Positions 47,650 through 56,167 of a stretch of DNA of 64,000 bases are shown one piece after another (positions within the stretch are counted from its first letter, which is position 1; each line of letters begins with the position of its first letter). The DNA lies in contig NZ_CDBI01000055.1 in NCBI RefSeq assembly GCF_000820025.1, forward strand, positions 63,521-127,520, written 5' to 3'. The DNA comes from Aeromonas popoffii (GTDB taxonomy: Bacteria; Pseudomonadota; Gammaproteobacteria; Enterobacterales; Aeromonadaceae). The translations under genes and the position numbers were made by a program. A model generated the notes under the pieces. That model was not told where the DNA came from and made no database searches. It saw only the letters and a list, made by a program, of their open reading frames with translations.

Positions 47650-49317
47650 ATGGACAAGGAATCGACAATGGGTAAGTGGTTTAAATCAGGGGCCCCCTGG
47701 ATCTGGATGACCGGCGGTGCCGTCAGCCTGAGTCTGGTGGCGGTACTGGGTCTGTTGCTGCTCATCGGCTGGCGTGGTCTGGTCTACTTCTGGCCTCACC
47801 CTATCTATGAGTGGCAACTTGAGGATGCCAACGGCAACAAAAGCGTGTTGATCGGTGAGATCAATGATCGCGAGCTGGTGCCGGTGGAGCGGCTGCGTGC
47901 CGCAGGTATCCCGCTGGAAGGGGAGGAGCGTGAGCAGATCACTCGTTATCTGGTCAAGACTGGCAACCGCGAGTTTGTCGACCTCGATTTCCGCTGGGTG
48001 CTGGAGACCGACATCAAGTCCCGGACCCGGCCTGCCGAGCTGGCGATGGTGGAGCGTACCACCAACGGCAACTTCTACGGCTACATCGTGGGGGTGAAGG
48101 AGGATGGCAACGAGCTGACCACGGATCTGCACCCTGCTCTGAAGCGAGTGCTGGCTCGCGCCAATGCGCTCTCCGCACAGGCGAACGATCTGCAAAAAGG
48201 GGATATTGGCAGGATCAACTATCAGCTGGAGCGGCTGCGCCTGAAAGAGCGCAGGGCCGAGCTGGATGACAAGCTGACCGATCAGCTCAAAGCCGAACTG
48301 GCCAGTGAGCGCCAGGCGCTCAACGACCGTTATCAGCTGCTGGAAAAAGAGCTCTTCTCCCTGCGCAGTCAGGCCGACCGCGACGCCATTACTGTCAAGG
48401 ATATGCGTGGTGAGCTGGTGACCATGCCCATGTCCAAGGTACTGGATGTGGTGTGGCCCAACGACATGAGCCTGCTGGCCAAGGTGGGTCACTGGTTCCA
48501 CCAGATCGGCAAGTTCGTCTCCGACGATCCCCGCGAGGCCAACACCGAGGGCGGCGTATTCCCGGCCATCTTCGGCACCGTGTTCATGGTGTTCCTGATG
48601 GCGATCATAGTCACGCCGCTCGGTGTGGTGGCGGCTGTCTACCTGCACGAGTACGCGGGCAAGAACAGTCTGACCAAGATCATCCGCATCGCCGTGATCA
48701 ACCTGGCGGGTGTACCCTCCATCGTCTACGGCGTGTTCGGTCTGGGCCTCTTCGTCTATACCCTGGGCGGCTCGCTGGATCGGCTGTTCTACCCGGAAGC
48801 GCTGCCGAGCCCGACCTTTGGCTCACCCGGTGTTATCTGGGCGGCGCTGACTTTGGCTATCCTGACTCTGCCGGTGGTGATTGTCTCCACCGAAGAGGGG
48901 CTGTCGCGGATCCCGGGCACCATACGTCAGGGCTCGCTGGCACTGGGAGCCACCCAGGCCGAGACCCTGTGGCGCATCGTGCTGCCGATGGCGAGTCCGG
49001 CCATCATGACCGGCCTTATTCTGGCGATTGCCCGTGCTGCCGGTGAAGTGGCGCCGCTGATGCTGGTGGGGGTGGTGAAACTGGCGCCGACCCTGCCGAT
49101 GGATGGCAACTTCCCGTTCCTGCACGTGGAGCGCAAGTTCATGCACCTGGGCTTCCACATCTATGATGTCGGGTTTCAGAGTCCCAACGTCGAGGCGGCG
49201 CGCCCGTTGGTCTATGCCACCGCCTTCCTGCTGGTGACGGTGATCGTTGGCCTCAACCTGACCGCCATCGGTATTCGTAACCACTTGCGTGAAAAATTCC
49301 GCTCTTTGGAACATTGA
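47650..49317 (+). CDS. pstA: Phosphate ABC permease PstA, long form
   Basis: A 555-residue permease against about 296 in E. coli. After the first helix (VSLSLVAVLGLLLLIGWRGL) there is a roughly 250-residue soluble region, including a charged coiled-coil-like stretch (about 185-250, LERLRLKERRAELDDKL...), then the permease core with IRQGSLALGATQAETL. The soluble part parallels the insert in PstC, so the two may form a joint periplasmic structure (inference). Start at 47650; an ATG at 47668 is possible. Confidence 0.92.
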   Translation: MDKESTMGKWFKSGAPWIWMTGGAVSLSLVAVLGLLLLIGWRGLVYFWPHPIYEWQLEDANGNKSVLIGEINDRELVPVERLRAAGIPLEGEEREQITRYLVKTGNREFVDLDFRWVLETDIKSRTRPAELAMVERTTNGNFYGYIVGVKEDGNELTTDLHPALKRVLARANALSAQANDLQKGDIGRINYQLERLRLKERRAELDDKLTDQLKAELASERQALNDRYQLLEKELFSLRSQADRDAITVKDMRGELVTMPMSKVLDVVWPNDMSLLAKVGHWFHQIGKFVSDDPREANTEGGVFPAIFGTVFMVFLMAIIVTPLGVVAAVYLHEYAGKNSLTKIIRIAVINLAGVPSIVYGVFGLGLFVYTLGGSLDRLFYPEALPSPTFGSPGVIWAALTLAILTLPVVIVSTEEGLSRIPGTIRQGSLALGATQAETLWRIVLPMASPAIMTGLILAIARAAGEVAPLMLVGVVKLAPTLPMDGNFPFLHVERKFMHLGFHIYDVGFQSPNVEAARPLVYATAFLLVTVIVGLNLTAIGIRNHLREKFRSLEH

Positions 49318-49349
49318 TGTGGCTGCCCGGACGGATGTTGAGACAATGG

Positions 49350-49445
49350 ATGAACAGCATGAACCTGACCGACATCACAGCCATTCGTAACCACTGCGTG
49401 AGAAATCCCGGTGGCTGGAACATGAATCCAGCCACCCCAGACTGA
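49350..49445 (+). pseudogene. Short frame with decayed copy of the pstA end
   Basis: A 31-residue frame whose NLTDITAIRNHCVRNPGGWN resembles the true PstA C-terminus NLTAIGIRNHLREKFRSLEH; DNA from 49256 and from 49362 is similar over about 60 bases with three small indels. It has a start codon and a weak TGAG site. Either a duplication remnant or a coupling ORF before pstB. Confidence 0.55.
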
Positions 49446-49450
49446 TGTGA

Positions 49451-49477
49451 GGCAAGGGACGGGGTTCCCCCCTTGCC
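49451..49477 (+). promoter_or_regulatory. Strong hairpin between pstA and pstB
   Basis: GGCAAGGG and CCCTTGCC flank an inner GGGG-TT-CCCC pairing, giving an almost continuous stem with no T-run. It could stabilise the upstream mRNA or reduce read-through to pstB. The sequence ACTGATGTGAGG before it recurs as ACTGATTTGAGG just before pstB (49525-49536). Confidence 0.6.
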
Positions 49478-49542
49478 AGTCAAGTGTTCCGGCCGCTGGC
49501 GCATCAAGATGCCCGCCGCCACCGACTGATTTGAGGTAACAG

Positions 49543-50361
49543 ATGATCAACGTAACGACCACGTCCACCCAGCACACAGCGCTGGATCTGCTCAACCTGA
49601 GCCCGGAGCAGACCGCGCTGGAGGTGAAGGATCTTAACCTGTACTACGGCAACAAACAGGCGCTGTTCAACGTCAACATGAAGATCCCGAAAGGGCAGGT
49701 GACTGCGTTTATCGGTCCGTCCGGTTGTGGTAAATCGACCCTGCTGCGCTGTATCAACCGGATGAACGATCTGGTGGAGATCTGCCGCATCGAGGGGGAG
49801 ATCCAGCTGCACGGCCACAACATCTACGACAAGGGAGTGGATGTTTCTGCCCTGCGTCGTCAGGTGGGCATGGTGTTCCAGCGTCCGAACCCTTTCCCCA
49901 AGTCCATCTACGAGAACGTGATCTACGGCCTGCGCCTGCAGGGCATCAACGACAGACGCACCCTTGATGAGGCGGCCGAGCGCTCCCTGCGTGGTGCGGC
50001 GCTGTGGGACGAGGTGAAGGATCGTCTGCACGACAATGCCTTCGGTCTTTCCGGTGGTCAGCAGCAGCGTCTGGTGATCGCCCGGGCCATCGCCATCGAA
50101 CCGGAAGTGCTGCTGCTGGATGAACCCACCTCTGCGCTGGATCCGATTTCGACCCTCACCATCGAGGAGCTGATCAACGAGCTCAAGAGCCAGTTCACCG
50201 TGGTTATCGTCACCCATAACATGCAGCAGGCGGCGCGGGTGTCGGATCAGACTGCCTTCATGTACATGGGCGAGCTCATCGAGTACTCGAACACCAACAC
50301 CATCTTCACCACTCCGGCCAAGAAAAAGACCGAAGATTACATCACAGGTCGTTACGGCTAA
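49543..50361 (+). CDS. pstB: Phosphate ABC transporter ATPase PstB
   Basis: A 272-residue ATPase with Walker [10 protein letters not shown] (near residue 63), signature LSGGQQQR, Walker [12 protein letters not shown] and switch histidine in VTHNMQQA. It energises phosphate import and, with PhoU and PhoR, reports phosphate status. The N-terminal 20 residues precede the usual start of the ABC fold; TGAGG lies upstream of the ATG. Confidence 0.97.
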   Translation: MINVTTTSTQHTALDLLNLSPEQTALEVKDLNLYYGNKQALFNVNMKIPKGQVTAFIGPSGCGKSTLLRCINRMNDLVEICRIEGEIQLHGHNIYDKGVDVSALRRQVGMVFQRPNPFPKSIYENVIYGLRLQGINDRRTLDEAAERSLRGAALWDEVKDRLHDNAFGLSGGQQQRLVIARAIAIEPEVLLLDEPTSALDPISTLTIEELINELKSQFTVVIVTHNMQQAARVSDQTAFMYMGELIEYSNTNTIFTTPAKKKTEDYITGRYG

Positions 50362-50519
50362 GGCATGGTTGGTGCAACAAGGATCTTATTGATATGAACA
50401 AGATGAGCATCAATAAACAGATTACCGGTCAGTTCAACGGCTAAGGCATAATCGGAGCATCAAGGATTATTTGTATGGACAATATGAACCTCAATAAACA
50501 CATCTCCGGTCAGTTCAAT
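50356..50519 (+). repeat. Imperfect ~82-bp tandem duplication at the pstB-phoU junction
   Basis: The stretch GGCTAAGGCAT, an AAGGAT ribosome site, an ATG, and a GGTCAGTTCAA end occurs twice in direct orientation (50356-50438 and 50439-50519). The copies have diverged with a 2-base net indel. The unit spans the pstB stop and the first codons of phoU. Confidence 0.85.
50394..50444 (+). pseudogene. 16-residue phoU-start copy
   Basis: ATG to TAA encodes MNKMSINKQITGQFNG, against the true PhoU start [16 protein letters not shown]. It has AAGGA upstream. The frame closes at a TAA that copies the pstB stop context. It could be a leader ORF that tunes phoU translation or an inert remnant. Confidence 0.7.
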
Positions 50520-51185
50520 GCCGAGCTAGAGAGCGTGCGCAATCAGGTGCTGGTGATGGGCGGTCTGGTGGAGCAGCAACTGACCGACGCCATCGCGGCC
50601 ATCCACGATCAGGATCTGGATGCGGCGCGCAAGATAGTGGCCAACGACCACAAGGTCAACGCTATGGAAGTGGCGATCGACGAGGAGTGCACCCGCATCA
50701 TCGCCAAGCGTCAGCCCACCGCGTCCGACCTGCGCCTGGTGATGGCCATCATCAAGACCATCACGGATCTGGAGCGCATCGGCGACGTGGCGGACAAGAT
50801 TGCCCGCATGCTGACCGACAACGCCAATAAGCCACAGCCGCCTTTGGTATCGCTCGAGAACATGGGCCGGCGCACCATCAAGATGCTGCATGACGTGCTC
50901 GACGCCTTTGCCCGCATGGATCTGGAGGCGGCCATCGCCGTTTACAAAGAAGATGACAAGGTGGATCGGGAGTACGAGTCCATCATTCGCGAGCTGATGA
51001 CCTACATGATGGAAGATCCGCGCACCATACCCCAGGTACTGAACGTGCTGTGGGCGGCACGGGCCATCGAGCGGGTCGGCGATCGCTGTCAGCACATCTG
51101 CGAATACATCGTCTATTACGTCAAGGGCAAGGACGTGCGCCATACCAAGGCGGACGAGCTCAATGAGCTGCTTGGCAAGCACTGA
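50475..51185 (+). CDS. phoU: Phosphate signalling regulator PhoU
   Basis: A 236-residue two-repeat helical bundle protein. Metal-binding ExxxD patterns are present in both halves (for example [14 protein letters not shown] and [18 protein letters not shown]). It represses PhoR/PhoB signalling and limits Pst uptake when phosphate is high. It ends the pst operon. AAGGA lies upstream of the ATG. Its terminator has been split by the inserted element that follows. Confidence 0.96.
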   Translation: MDNMNLNKHISGQFNAELESVRNQVLVMGGLVEQQLTDAIAAIHDQDLDAARKIVANDHKVNAMEVAIDEECTRIIAKRQPTASDLRLVMAIIKTITDLERIGDVADKIARMLTDNANKPQPPLVSLENMGRRTIKMLHDVLDAFARMDLEAAIAVYKEDDKVDREYESIIRELMTYMMEDPRTIPQVLNVLWAARAIERVGDRCQHICEYIVYYVKGKDVRHTKADELNELLGKH

Positions 51186-51215
51186 CCGTAAAATGAATAA
51201 AAAGGCGCTTTGGGC

Positions 51216-51420
51216 TAATGCAAGTCAGTTAAGAGAATTTGAGTCCCAACCCGCAGGGGATAAGGGCTAAAGAGTGAGGGAGGCATGATGCCTCCCTCTT
51301 TTTATTGCATGCCAGTCAGGGCAAGGGTTGGAGCCAAATTGACTCTTTAACCATGGAACAGTTTTTGATATTCAATATCTCGAATATTTAGTCATAAAAA
51401 TGCTTAACTGACTGGCATTA
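51216..51420. mobile_element. 205-bp IS4-like miniature inverted-repeat element
   Basis: The 18-base ends TAATGCAAGTCAGTTAAG (51216-51233) and, inverted, TAATGCCAGTCAGTTAAG (51420-51403) differ at one base. The element is flanked by an exact 11-base direct repeat, GCGCTTTGGGC (51205-51215 and 51421-51431), as expected for a target duplication. It has no coding capacity. Subterminal segments (AATTTGAGTCCCAACCC and, inverted, AATTTGGCTCCAACCC) also pair. The ends resemble the IS4 terminal repeat (TAATGCCGATCAGTTAAG, from memory), and IS4 makes 11-13 base duplications. Removing it and one repeat restores an intact phoU terminator. Confidence 0.85.
51276..51303 (+). terminator. Intrinsic terminator inside the miniature element
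   Basis: GAGGGAGGCAT and ATGCCTCCCTC form a near-perfect palindrome followed by a T-run. It would end phoU transcription in place of the disrupted terminator. Confidence 0.85.
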
Positions 51421-51593
51421 GCGCTTTGGGCGCCTTTTTTGTTGCACTGAGCGCCAGAGTAAGATATCGCCACCCAACAGGCGCTTTTCTGCTAGAATGT
51501 GCCCCCTGTGTGAGTCTCGGATGGGCTCACGGTCTGGTCTCCCAGGCCCAGTTTTCCGTCTTGTGCTAAGACGGGTGTAGCAATAGGTTAATC

Positions 51594-52913
51594 ATGAGTT
51601 TTGCCGATAGTATATTTCTTCTGATGTTGCTGGTTGCCAGCAGCGTGTTCTTCTCTCTTTCCGAGATATCCCTTGCCGCCTCCCGCAAGATCAAGTTGCA
51701 GGTGATGGCCGATGAGGGAAACCGCCATGCCGCCAAGGTGCTGGCGCTGCAGGCCCAGCCGGGTAATTTCTTTACCGTGGTGCAAATTGGCCTCAATACT
51801 GTCGCCATCCTGGGCGGTATCCTGGGTGAGTCTGCCCTCAATCCTGCCATCAAGGTGCTCATCTCCGGCTTCTACCAGGGCCCCTGGCTCAGCCAGATAA
51901 GTTCCACCGCTTCTTTCGTGTTCGTCACCGGCATGTTCATCCTGCTCGCCGACTTGATGCCCAAACGTCTGGCCATGACCATGCCGGAGCGGGTCGCCGT
52001 GGTGGTGGTACGCCCCATGCTGCTTTGCGTGACGCTGCTGATGCCGCTGGTGTGGTTCTTCAATGGCATGGCGAATGGGTTGTTCCGTCTGCTGCGGGTC
52101 TCCATGATTCGCAACGACGAGATCACCTCTGACGACATCTATGCGGTGATGGATGCGGGCGCTGAGGCCGGTGTCATCCAGCGTGAAGAGCATCAGCTCA
52201 TCGAGAACGTATTCGAGTTGCAGTCCCTTGGTGTGACCTCCGCCATGACGGCCCGCGAGAGCCTGATTTACTTCACCCTGCAAGAGGGTGAGGAGAGCAT
52301 CAAGGCCAAGATCGCAGAACATCCGCACAACAAGTTTCTGGTGTGCGATCACAACCTCGACAGCATCAAGGGCTTCGTCGATGCGAAAGAACTGCTGATC
52401 CGTGTCATCAGCGGCCAGAGCATCGATCTCAACAGCGGCTCATTGGTGCAGAACGTCATCATCATTCCCGACACCCTCAACCTCTACGAGGCGATGGAGT
52501 ACTTCAAGAACCACAGGGGCGATTTCGCCGTGGTGATGAACGAGTACGCCCTGGTGGTAGGAATCGTCACCATGAATGACCTCATGAGTACCGTCATGGG
52601 CGAGTGGGCTACCCACGTGGTGGAAGAGCAGATCGTACAGCGGGACGAAAACTCCTGGCTGGTGGACGGGGTGACCCCCATCTCCGACGTGATGCGTGCC
52701 TTCGACATAGAGGCGTTTCCGGATAGCCAGAACTACGAGACTATCGCCGGTTTCATCATGTTCATGCTGCGCAAGATCCCCAAACGTACCGACTCGGTGA
52801 AATACGCGGGCTACAAGTTCGAAGTCGTCGACATCGACAGTTACAAGATTGACCAACTGCTGGTCACCCGGGTGGAACCCGTGTTGACCGAGAAACCTGC
52901 TCAGGAATCGTAA
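51594..52913 (+). CDS. paeA: CNNM/CorC-family membrane protein PaeA (YtfL)
   Basis: A 439-residue inner-membrane protein: DUF21/CNNM membrane domain (about 1-190), paired CBS domains (about 205-330) and a C-terminal CorC_HlyC domain (about 345-425). It aligns closely with E. coli YtfL/PaeA (FFSLSEISLAASRKIKL, DEITSDDIYAVMDAGAEAGV, KIPKRTDSVKYAGYKFEVVD), which is reported to export cadaverine and putrescine. A TAGAAT -10-like hexamer lies at 51493 and a CCGTCTT/AAGACGG stem in the leader. AGG-rich ribosome site is weak. Confidence 0.9.
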   Translation: MSFADSIFLLMLLVASSVFFSLSEISLAASRKIKLQVMADEGNRHAAKVLALQAQPGNFFTVVQIGLNTVAILGGILGESALNPAIKVLISGFYQGPWLSQISSTASFVFVTGMFILLADLMPKRLAMTMPERVAVVVVRPMLLCVTLLMPLVWFFNGMANGLFRLLRVSMIRNDEITSDDIYAVMDAGAEAGVIQREEHQLIENVFELQSLGVTSAMTARESLIYFTLQEGEESIKAKIAEHPHNKFLVCDHNLDSIKGFVDAKELLIRVISGQSIDLNSGSLVQNVIIIPDTLNLYEAMEYFKNHRGDFAVVMNEYALVVGIVTMNDLMSTVMGEWATHVVEEQIVQRDENSWLVDGVTPISDVMRAFDIEAFPDSQNYETIAGFIMFMLRKIPKRTDSVKYAGYKFEVVDIDSYKIDQLLVTRVEPVLTEKPAQES

Positions 52914-52937
52914 AGGAGCTATCAAGGAGTCATGAAG

Positions 52938-53471
52938 ATGCAGTCTCATTCCCGTGCGCTAGCCTGTGTGGCGCTCGCCCTTGCACTGGGCGCTTGCAGC
53001 CAGAGCGCGCCCCGCAAGGCCACTGCCGTTGCCAAGCCTGCAGCCCCCAAGGCGGTGGTGGTGCCGCAGCCAGATCCCGATGCCGTGGTGCAAAGTGCCG
53101 TGGCAGAGCCGAGCCCGGTATTCGATGAAGAGTATCACGGCCCGGATCAGGGATCGCTGGAGTCGGTGACCGCCCTGTTTGCCCGCGGTTACATCGAATC
53201 GGCCATGCGCGAGACCATGCTGGCGGCGGTACACAACGACTATCCGCTGCTCGGCATGCGGGATGTGCGGCTGACCGATCCTGTCTCCAAGTTCCTCACT
53301 TCCGCCCATGCTGCCACCACGGCCCACGATTATCTCTATGCCGGGGTGCAGCGTCGACTGGGTCGTCCTCTGAGCCCGGCTCAGTGGGAGCAGATCTGGA
53401 AGGGACTGCCCCAGCAGGGCCTGGTTTCCGACTGGACCAAGCAGATAAAACGCGTGCTGGCAGGGCGTTAA
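52938..53471 (+). CDS. Putative lipoprotein, unknown function
   Basis: A 177-residue lipoprotein: signal peptide with lipobox LGAC (LACVALALALGACSQ), an Ala/Pro-rich linker to about residue 50, and a helical domain (about 75-175). The ATG at 52938 sits eight bases after AAGGAG; the ATG at 52932 is too close. It follows paeA by 24 bases and is probably co-transcribed. No family recognised. Confidence 0.75.
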   Translation: MQSHSRALACVALALALGACSQSAPRKATAVAKPAAPKAVVVPQPDPDAVVQSAVAEPSPVFDEEYHGPDQGSLESVTALFARGYIESAMRETMLAAVHNDYPLLGMRDVRLTDPVSKFLTSAHAATTAHDYLYAGVQRRLGRPLSPAQWEQIWKGLPQQGLVSDWTKQIKRVLAGR

Positions 53472-53494
53472 GCCACCTGTTCATCACTGTTGCA

Positions 53495-53526
53495 GTGAGG
53501 CCACCCCTGGGTGGCCTCACGTTTTT
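53495..53526 (+). terminator. Terminator after the lipoprotein gene
   Basis: GTGAGGCCACCC and GGGTGGCCTCAC form a 12-base stem followed by GTTTTT. Confidence 0.92.
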
Positions 53527-53623
53527 CTGCCTGCTACTTCCTGCGCTGTTTTCCCGTCTCTGTTGTCTGCGGATTTCCGGTGATACCGATTGCCGTCGGC
53601 TCGGCTTTGTTTTATCTTTATTT

Positions 53624-53655
53624 GGCCATCTAAACATCTATATGTTTTTATGGCT
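53624..53655 (+). promoter_or_regulatory. Possible MetJ operator upstream of the mmuM-type gene
   Basis: Four consecutive 8-mers, GGCCATCT, AAACATCT, ATATGTTT, TTATGGCT, form one palindrome and match the met-box AGACGTCT at 5, 6, 5 and 4 positions. The register and symmetry are those of MetJ arrays, and the next gene is a methionine-forming enzyme. Regulation by MetJ is an inference. Confidence 0.45.
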
Positions 53656-53764
53656 GATTTAGCCGTTCATCCTGAAGGGCCAAGGCGAGGAACCGCCACG
53701 CCAGTCAGGAGAACAGCAGCAGATGCAACATGCAGACAAACACAACAACAAAGAGACAGGACAG

Positions 53765-54667
53765 ATGGAAACACAGGCATTGTGGGTACTGGACGGTGGC
53801 ATGGGGCGTGAGCTGGCACGGCGGGGGGCGCCATTTCGCCAGCCCGAGTGGTCGGCACTGGCGTTGATGGAGGCGCCGCAGACGGTGCGCGAGGTGCATC
53901 AGGCCTATGTGGCCAGCGGTGCCCGGGTCATCACCACCAACAGTTATGCGCTGGTGCCGTTTCATATCGGTGCCGAGCGATGTGCCGCCGAGGGGGAAGC
54001 CCTGGCGGCGCTGGCTGGTCAGTTGGCCCGCGAGGTTGCCAATGAGCAAGGCGGCGTCGTGCAGGTAGCGGGATCCTTGCCGCCGCTGTTTGGCTCTTAC
54101 CGCGCCGATCTGTTCGAGGTGGACAGGGTGGGCGAGCTGGCGACGCCGCTTATCCGGGCGCTCTCGCCCCATGTGGATATCTGGCTGGCCGAGACCATGA
54201 GCCTGATTGCCGAACCACTGGCCCTCAAGGCGCTGCTGCCTGCAGATGGCAAACCATTTTGGGTCTCCTTCACGCTGGAGGACGAAGCGCCGGGGAGCGA
54301 GCCGACCCTGCGCTCCGGCGAGCGGGTGGCCGATGCCGTCACCGCGCTGGCCGCAGTCGGGGTGGATGCCATCTTGTTCAACTGTTGTCAGCCCGAGGTG
54401 ATTGAGGCAGCGCTGACGGTGGCAGGCGCCAGCTTGCAGGCGCTGGGCCGAGGGGATATTCGCCTCGGCGCCTACGCTAATGCCTTTCCACCCCAGCCAA
54501 AAGAGGCGACCGCCAACGACGGGCTGGACGAGATCCGCGCTGATCTGGGGCCGCTGGATTACCTTGGCTGGGCCGAGCGCTGGCGCGGGGTGGGGGCCTC
54601 TCTCATCGGCGGTTGCTGCGGCATTGGCCCCGAGCATATTCAGGCACTGGCCAGCCGGCTGCGCTAG
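53765..54667 (+). CDS. Homocysteine S-methyltransferase (MmuM type)
   Basis: A 300-residue zinc-dependent methyltransferase that forms methionine from homocysteine, in MmuM with S-methylmethionine as donor. LDGGMGREL near the start and the zinc cysteines in NCCQ (near 208) and GGCCG (near 288) are intact. The ATG at 53765 follows AGGA; a start at 53723 would add 14 residues of low-complexity sequence. It is nine bases before an amino-acid permease gene, as E. coli mmuM pairs with mmuP, although that permease is of another family. Confidence 0.87.
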   Translation: METQALWVLDGGMGRELARRGAPFRQPEWSALALMEAPQTVREVHQAYVASGARVITTNSYALVPFHIGAERCAAEGEALAALAGQLAREVANEQGGVVQVAGSLPPLFGSYRADLFEVDRVGELATPLIRALSPHVDIWLAETMSLIAEPLALKALLPADGKPFWVSFTLEDEAPGSEPTLRSGERVADAVTALAAVGVDAILFNCCQPEVIEAALTVAGASLQALGRGDIRLGAYANAFPPQPKEATANDGLDEIRADLGPLDYLGWAERWRGVGASLIGGCCGIGPEHIQALASRLR

Positions 54668-54676
54668 GGAGAGCAT

Positions 54677-56092
54677 ATGAAAGAGAGTAAAATAGGCCTC
54701 TGGTCCCTCACCGCGCTGGTGTTCAGCTCCATGGTGGGGGCGGGCATCTTCAGCTTGCCCCAGAACATGGCCGAGGTGGCCGGTGCCCGCGCCGTGCTGA
54801 TCGGCTGGGGCGTGACCGGGGTGGGCATAGTGGCGCTGGCCGCGAGCTTTCTCTACCTGTCGCGGCTCAGACCCGATCTTGATGGCGGCATCTACAGCTA
54901 TGCCCGGGCCGGTTTTGGCGATCTGGTGGGTTTCTTCTCCGCCTGGGGTTACTGGCTCTGCGCCACCATAGGCGTGGTGGGTTATCTGGTGATCGCTTTC
55001 GCAGCCCTTGGTAGCTTCGTCGATACCCCAGGCAGTGTCTGGTTCGGCGAGGGCAACACCCTGGCCGCCTTTATTGGCGAGTCCTGCATCCTCTGGGCCG
55101 TGCATCTGCTGGTGGCCCGTGGCGTGCAGCAGGCGGCCCTGTTCAATCTGGTGGCGACCCTGGCCAAGAGCCTGCCGTTGCTGCTGTTCATCCTGTTTGC
55201 CTGTTACTACTTCGACCCTGTGACCTTCGCAGCGGATCAGGGGGGCAGCACCCTGGCGGTACCTGTCTCCGAGCAGGTGCGCAACACCATGCTCATCACC
55301 CTCTGGGTCTTTACCGGCATCGAAGGGGCGGCTGTTTTGTCGGCCCGCGCCAGAAACCGGCGGGATGTGGGCACGGCCACCGTGCTGGGGGTCGTGTTGG
55401 CACTGCTGCTCTATGTGCTCATCTCGGTACTGGCGCTGGGGATATTGAGCAGACCCGAGCTCGCGGCCCTGCCCAACCCCTCCATGGCAGGGCTGATGGC
55501 CCAGATGACGGGATCCTGGGGCAAGCTGCTGATCAGTGTCGGCCTTATTGTCTCTGTGCTCGCCTCCTATGTGAGCTGGACCCTGTTCTCGGCCGAGGTG
55601 CCGTTCAGTGCGGCGCGCCACGGCGCCTTTCCGGCCATCTTCCGGCGCCAGAACCGCAACGGCACCCCCATCGCCTCGCTCTGGCTCACCAGTCTGACGG
55701 TGCAGGGCTGCCTGCTGTTGGTGTGGTTGCTCGGCAAGGGATATACCAGCCTGCTGCTCATCTCCACCTCCATGATCCTGGTGCCTTATCTGCTGATCGG
55801 CCTGTTTCTGCTCAAGCTCTCTTTCAGTGGAAAGAGTGAGAGCGGGCAGGGCCGGGGGCTGATGCGGGCGGTGGCGCTGGTGTCGAGCGGTTACGGCCTC
55901 TGGCTGCTCTATGCCGCCGGGGTGGAATACCTGCTGCTCTCCTTGCTGCTCTACGGGCCGGGCCTGCTGCTGTTTCTCTATAGCCGCCGTCAGCTGGCTG
56001 GCGCCGAACGACTCAGTGGTCGCGAGCGACTGCTGGCCGGGATAACCCTGGTGAGCCTCCTGCCTGCACTCTGGTCATTTGCCCATGTCTGA
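54677..56092 (+). CDS. APC-superfamily amino-acid permease
   Basis: A 471-residue permease with about 12-13 membrane helices. GAGIFSLPQNMAEVAGARAV near residue 22 is the APC consensus of the basic amino acid/polyamine antiporter branch. WVFTGIEGAAVLSARARNR (near 210) is also typical. Homologues exchange arginine, ornithine or lysine; here the coupling to a homocysteine methyltransferase suggests S-methylmethionine or a methionine-related substrate. Neither is proven. Confidence 0.85.
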   Translation: MKESKIGLWSLTALVFSSMVGAGIFSLPQNMAEVAGARAVLIGWGVTGVGIVALAASFLYLSRLRPDLDGGIYSYARAGFGDLVGFFSAWGYWLCATIGVVGYLVIAFAALGSFVDTPGSVWFGEGNTLAAFIGESCILWAVHLLVARGVQQAALFNLVATLAKSLPLLLFILFACYYFDPVTFAADQGGSTLAVPVSEQVRNTMLITLWVFTGIEGAAVLSARARNRRDVGTATVLGVVLALLLYVLISVLALGILSRPELAALPNPSMAGLMAQMTGSWGKLLISVGLIVSVLASYVSWTLFSAEVPFSAARHGAFPAIFRRQNRNGTPIASLWLTSLTVQGCLLLVWLLGKGYTSLLLISTSMILVPYLLIGLFLLKLSFSGKSESGQGRGLMRAVALVSSGYGLWLLYAAGVEYLLLSLLLYGPGLLLFLYSRRQLAGAERLSGRERLLAGITLVSLLPALWSFAHV

Positions 56093-56117
56093 CCTGGGTC
56101 TGTGACTGGCAATGAAC

Positions 56118-56146
56118 GAGAGCGCCCTGGTGGCGCTCTCATTTTT
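56118..56146 (+). terminator. Terminator after the permease gene
   Basis: GAGAGCGCC and GGCGCTCTC around CTGGT, then ATTTTTG. Confidence 0.88.
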
Positions 56147-56167
56147 GCTCTGCCTCAAGGTTCTGAT

